Shown: in pieces, positions 6,229 to 7,167 of the stretch | Numbering within the stretch: the first letter of the stretch is position 1 | Layout: each line of letters starts with the position of its first letter | Assembly: GCA_004556545.1 (NCBI GenBank) | Contig: SFGO01000114.1 | Location: forward strand, 1-7,167 | Direction: 5' to 3' | DNA from: Clostridiales bacterium | Lineage (GTDB): Bacteria; Bacillota; Clostridia; Christensenellales; Aristaeellaceae | DNA length: 7,167 nt | Translations under genes and position numbers: made by a program | Notes under the pieces: generated by a model | Seen by the model: only the letters and a program-made list of their open reading frames with translations | Told to the model about the DNA's origin: nothing | The model's database searches: none

Positions 6229-6248
6229 ATGCGGTTGTTTCAACCGGT
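6229..6248. promoter_or_regulatory. second copy of the regulator-binding element, in the operon leader
   Basis: ATGCGGTTG-TTT-CAACCGGT repeats the element at 6268-6287 with only two central bases changed, and keeps a 6-bp dyad CGGTTG/CAACCG (6232-6246). It lies about 5 to 24 nt downstream of the predicted start of the redox-operon transcript. The two copies are 39 bp apart, in the same orientation. It may be a second operator for the MerR-type regulator. Confidence 0.6.
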
Positions 6249-6259
6249 TCACGCTTCCG

Positions 6260-6290
6260 ATTATAAAATGCGGTTGTAACAACCGGTCAA
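6260..6290 (-). promoter_or_regulatory. MerR-type promoter of the redox operon (19-bp spacer)
   Basis: On the minus strand TTGACC (6285-6290) and a perfect TATAAT (6260-6265) are separated by 19 bp rather than the normal 17. That over-long spacer with a dyad inside it is the hallmark of promoters activated by MerR-family proteins, which twist the DNA to realign the two boxes. The start should fall near 6253. The neighbouring divergent merR-family gene supplies the likely activator. Confidence 0.82.
6268..6287. promoter_or_regulatory. operator dyad within the promoter spacer
   Basis: The element contains the perfect 7-bp dyad CGGTTGT-A-ACAACCG (6271-6285), sitting between the -35 and -10 boxes of the minus-strand operon promoter. 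Position and symmetry are those of a MerR-family operator. It also lies about 60 bp upstream of the merR-family start codon, so bound protein could repress its own gene. Confidence 0.78.
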
Positions 6291-6297
6291 TAGACTT

Positions 6298-6327
6298 TTG
6301 TAAGGATTCCTGTGAACTTTTTGTAAA
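6298..6327 (+). promoter_or_regulatory. weak candidate promoter for the merR-family gene
   Basis: TTGTAA (6298-6303), an 18-bp spacer and TGTAAA (6322-6327) give a partial match to a sigma-A promoter. The predicted start would fall only about 15 nt before the start codon, almost on the ribosome binding site, so the true promoter may lie further upstream, within the operator region. Confidence 0.25.
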
Positions 6328-6348
6328 CAGCAGTGGAGGAAACAGAAC

Positions 6349-6747
6349 GTGTATACCATGATGCAGGTCTGCCGCGAACTGAATATGACCTATCAGACCC
6401 TGAAATTTTACTGCAACGAGGGGCTTATTCCCAACGTTAAGCGCGACGGAAACAAGCGCCGTGTGTTTGACGAAAAGGACGTCAAGTGGATCAAAGACCT
6501 GACCTGCCTGAAAAAGTGCGGGCTGAGCATTCAGGAAATGAAAGAATATCTTGACCTGTGCCTTGCCGGTGAATCCACCATCATTCCACGGAAGGAGATG
6601 CTGGCCAAAAAGCAGGAAGCGCTGCGCACGGCCATTCGGGAATTGGAAGACAGCATCGCCTATATTGACTGGAAGCAGAATTTCTACGACGAGGTACTGG
6701 CCGGGAAACGTCCGTATGTCAGCAATCTGATACGAACAGACGAATGA
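6349..6747 (+). CDS. MerR-family transcriptional regulator
   Basis: The 132-residue protein has the compact MerR layout. The winged helix-turn-helix holds M-Q-V-C-R-E-L-N-M-T-Y-Q-T-L-K-F-Y-C-N-E-G-L-I-P (about 5-28), then the wing R-D-G-N-K-R-R-V-F and D-V-K-W-I (32-48). The second DNA-contact segment is L-K-K-C-G-L-S-I-Q-E-M-K-E-Y (54-67). A coiled-coil dimer helix follows (about 80-118) with a short tail. There is no room for a large effector domain. Five cysteines (8, 22, 53, 57, 71) could allow thiol or metal sensing, but the C-terminal metal-binding pattern of MerR, ZntR or CueR is absent. Translation starts at GTG 6349, with GGAGG 9 nt upstream; the ATG at 6358 would be too far from it. 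It is divergent from the flavodoxin/ferredoxin operon, and the 19-bp-spacer promoter with a dyad identifies that operon as its probable target. The inducer is unknown. Confidence 0.93.
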   Translation: MYTMMQVCRELNMTYQTLKFYCNEGLIPNVKRDGNKRRVFDEKDVKWIKDLTCLKKCGLSIQEMKEYLDLCLAGESTIIPRKEMLAKKQEALRTAIRELEDSIAYIDWKQNFYDEVLAGKRPYVSNLIRTDE

Positions 6748-6821
6748 ACGACGGTGAGGTTCGGCATATCAAAGTGTCAAAAAAGCGGAGGTGCAGGAGG
6801 CGCTGCTGCCGCTCAATCGTC

Positions 6822-6848
6822 GCGGAGGACTACTGCCGTAGTCCCCGC
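6822..6848. repeat. strong inverted repeat downstream of the merR-family gene
   Basis: GCGGAGGACTAC (6822-6833) pairs with GTAGTCCCCGC (6838-6848) around TGCC, an 11-bp stem with one bulged A. It is followed by TCGTTTCG and not by a clean T-run, so it may be a weak terminator of the merR-family transcript or another structural element. Confidence 0.55.
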
Positions 6849-6869
6849 TCGTTTCGTGTCACACCTGCG

Positions 6870-6910
6870 GGTCGCTAACCGCCTGTGGCGGTTGTGCCCA
6901 GTGGGCGACC
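6870..6910. repeat. compact multi-stem inverted repeat
   Basis: Outer arms GGTCGC (6870-6875) and GCGACC (6905-6910) enclose a perfect 7-bp hairpin AACCGCC/GGCGGTT around TGT (6877-6893). A GCCC/GGGC hairpin around AGT (6896-6906) competes with the outer stem. Confidence 0.55.
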
Positions 6911-6913
6911 GGT

Positions 6914-6942
6914 GAACTTTTCAAATTCAATTTGAGAAGTTC
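6914..6942. repeat. AT-rich palindrome with 14-bp arms
   Basis: The arms 6914-6927 and 6929-6942 are inverted copies with one mismatch (a G-T pair in RNA) around a single C, beginning GAACTT and ending AAGTTC. It stands out as an AT-rich island in GC-rich DNA. No T-run follows. The form suits a protein-binding site or a cruciform better than a terminator. Confidence 0.6.
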
Positions 6943-7004
6943 AGTCTGCCGCAGTACTTTCCCCGCAAACCAGCTTAAGGGGGCGTAGCACCGAGGACGA
7001 GGAC

Positions 7005-7086
7005 AGCCCGAAGGGCTACCGCAGTCCGAAGCCCGCCACCAAGGGAGGCCGAAGGCCGACTAGCGCCGGAAATGGCTGAAAGCCAT
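7005..7086. repeat. series of hairpins sharing a GAA loop
   Basis: Three perfect stems of different sequence each enclose GAA: AGCCC/GGGCT (7005-7017), GGCC/GGCC (7047-7057) and ATGGCT/AGCCAT (7072-7086). A fourth, identical to the second, lies at 7140-7150. Between them GCCAAGC (7097-7103) and GCTTGGC (7120-7126) form a further 7-bp stem. Confidence 0.6.
7041..7074 (+). repeat. 34-bp direct repeat, copy 1
   Basis: This unit begins AAGGGAGGCC, contains one GAA hairpin and ends GGAAATG. It matches 7134-7167 at 33 of 34 positions (G at 7068 replaced by A in copy 2). Confidence 0.85.
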
Positions 7087-7133
7087 GAAGCGCGTAGCCA
7101 AGCACCAGCGAAGCGCAGGGCTTGGCCGCAGAA

Positions 7134-7167
7134 AAGGGAGGCCGAAGGCCGACTAGCGCCAGAAATG
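7134..7167 (+). repeat. 34-bp direct repeat, copy 2, at the window edge
   Basis: This copy repeats 7041-7074 with one substitution at a distance of 93 bp. It ends exactly at the window edge, so further copies may follow. Confidence 0.85.

Larger units (their letters stand above)
6748..7167. other. gene-free, hairpin-rich region, possibly accessory-element DNA
   Basis: No open frame here has coding character. The stretch is unusually dense in inverted repeats, each listed separately. A weaker stem AGCG/CGCT with GCAG/CTGC inside it (about 6784-6813) lies soon after the merR-family stop but has no following T-run, so it is a poor terminator. No recombinase, tRNA or complete insertion element is present. 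The pattern resembles non-coding stretches of conjugative or mobilizable elements in gut Clostridia, but that is an impression and not an identification. Confidence 0.5.

Noticed and set aside
4996..6279. Plus-strand open frame of 427 codons
   Set aside because: It lies opposite the EFR1 protein and the first flavodoxin, both of which have intact motifs and ribosome binding sites. It also runs through the regulated promoter.
6181..6348. FMN riboswitch controlling the flavoprotein operon
   Set aside because: The conserved RFN-element segments are absent from the leader. The region is explained by the promoter and paired dyads.
7041..7167. CRISPR array
   Set aside because: Only two repeat copies are seen, separated by a 59-bp stretch that itself contains hairpins. 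No spacer regularity can be shown and no cas gene is present.

Overview
The window looks like chromosomal or integrated DNA from a GC-rich, Gram-positive anaerobe of the Clostridia, probably a gut Oscillospiraceae-like lineage. The reasons are the strong AGGAGG-type ribosome binding sites, consensus sigma-A promoters, an RNase Y gene, lipoprotein flavodoxins and an EFR1-type flavodoxin/ferredoxin fusion. The genus is an inference and cannot be fixed from this sequence alone.

Left part (1-2470). The minus strand opens with the first 21 codons of a helix-turn-helix transposase cut by the window edge. A near-consensus plus-strand promoter (201-229) then drives a roughly 95-nt candidate small RNA of three hairpins ending in a U-rich tail. 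A long bidirectional terminator (365-407) separates it from the convergent RNase Y gene (rny, 416-1957, minus strand). The rny gene has a perfect TTGACA-17-TATAAT promoter (2441-2469), but the start codon lies about 480 nt downstream of the start of transcription. That leader holds an intrinsic-terminator-like hairpin (2116-2150). One arm of the hairpin can instead pair with the extreme 5' end of the RNA, so this is either an attenuated leader or an independent RNA of about 320 nt.

Central part (2517-6290). A tight five-gene minus-strand operon encodes, in transcription order, a cytoplasmic flavodoxin-like/2[4Fe-4S] EFR1 protein, a flavodoxin lipoprotein, a RibD-C/dihydrofolate-reductase-like enzyme, a second flavodoxin lipoprotein, and a six-helix DUF4405 membrane protein whose histidines form two HX13H pairs as in di-haem b-type cytochromes. 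Two tandem terminators close the operon. Its promoter has the 19-bp spacer typical of MerR-activated promoters, with a perfect dyad inside the spacer. A second copy of the same element lies in the 5' leader. A divergent merR-family gene (6349-6747) is the obvious regulator. The genes together suggest an inducible route carrying electrons from cytoplasmic iron-sulphur/flavin carriers through a membrane cytochrome to flavodoxins tethered outside the membrane. The acceptor and inducer are unknown.

Right part (6748-7167). No convincing gene is present. The region is packed with inverted repeats: several strong hairpins, a 14-bp AT-rich palindrome, a run of hairpins that share a GAA loop but differ in stem sequence, and a 34-bp direct repeat with a 93-bp period that runs into the window edge. 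It resembles non-coding DNA of an accessory or mobile element.
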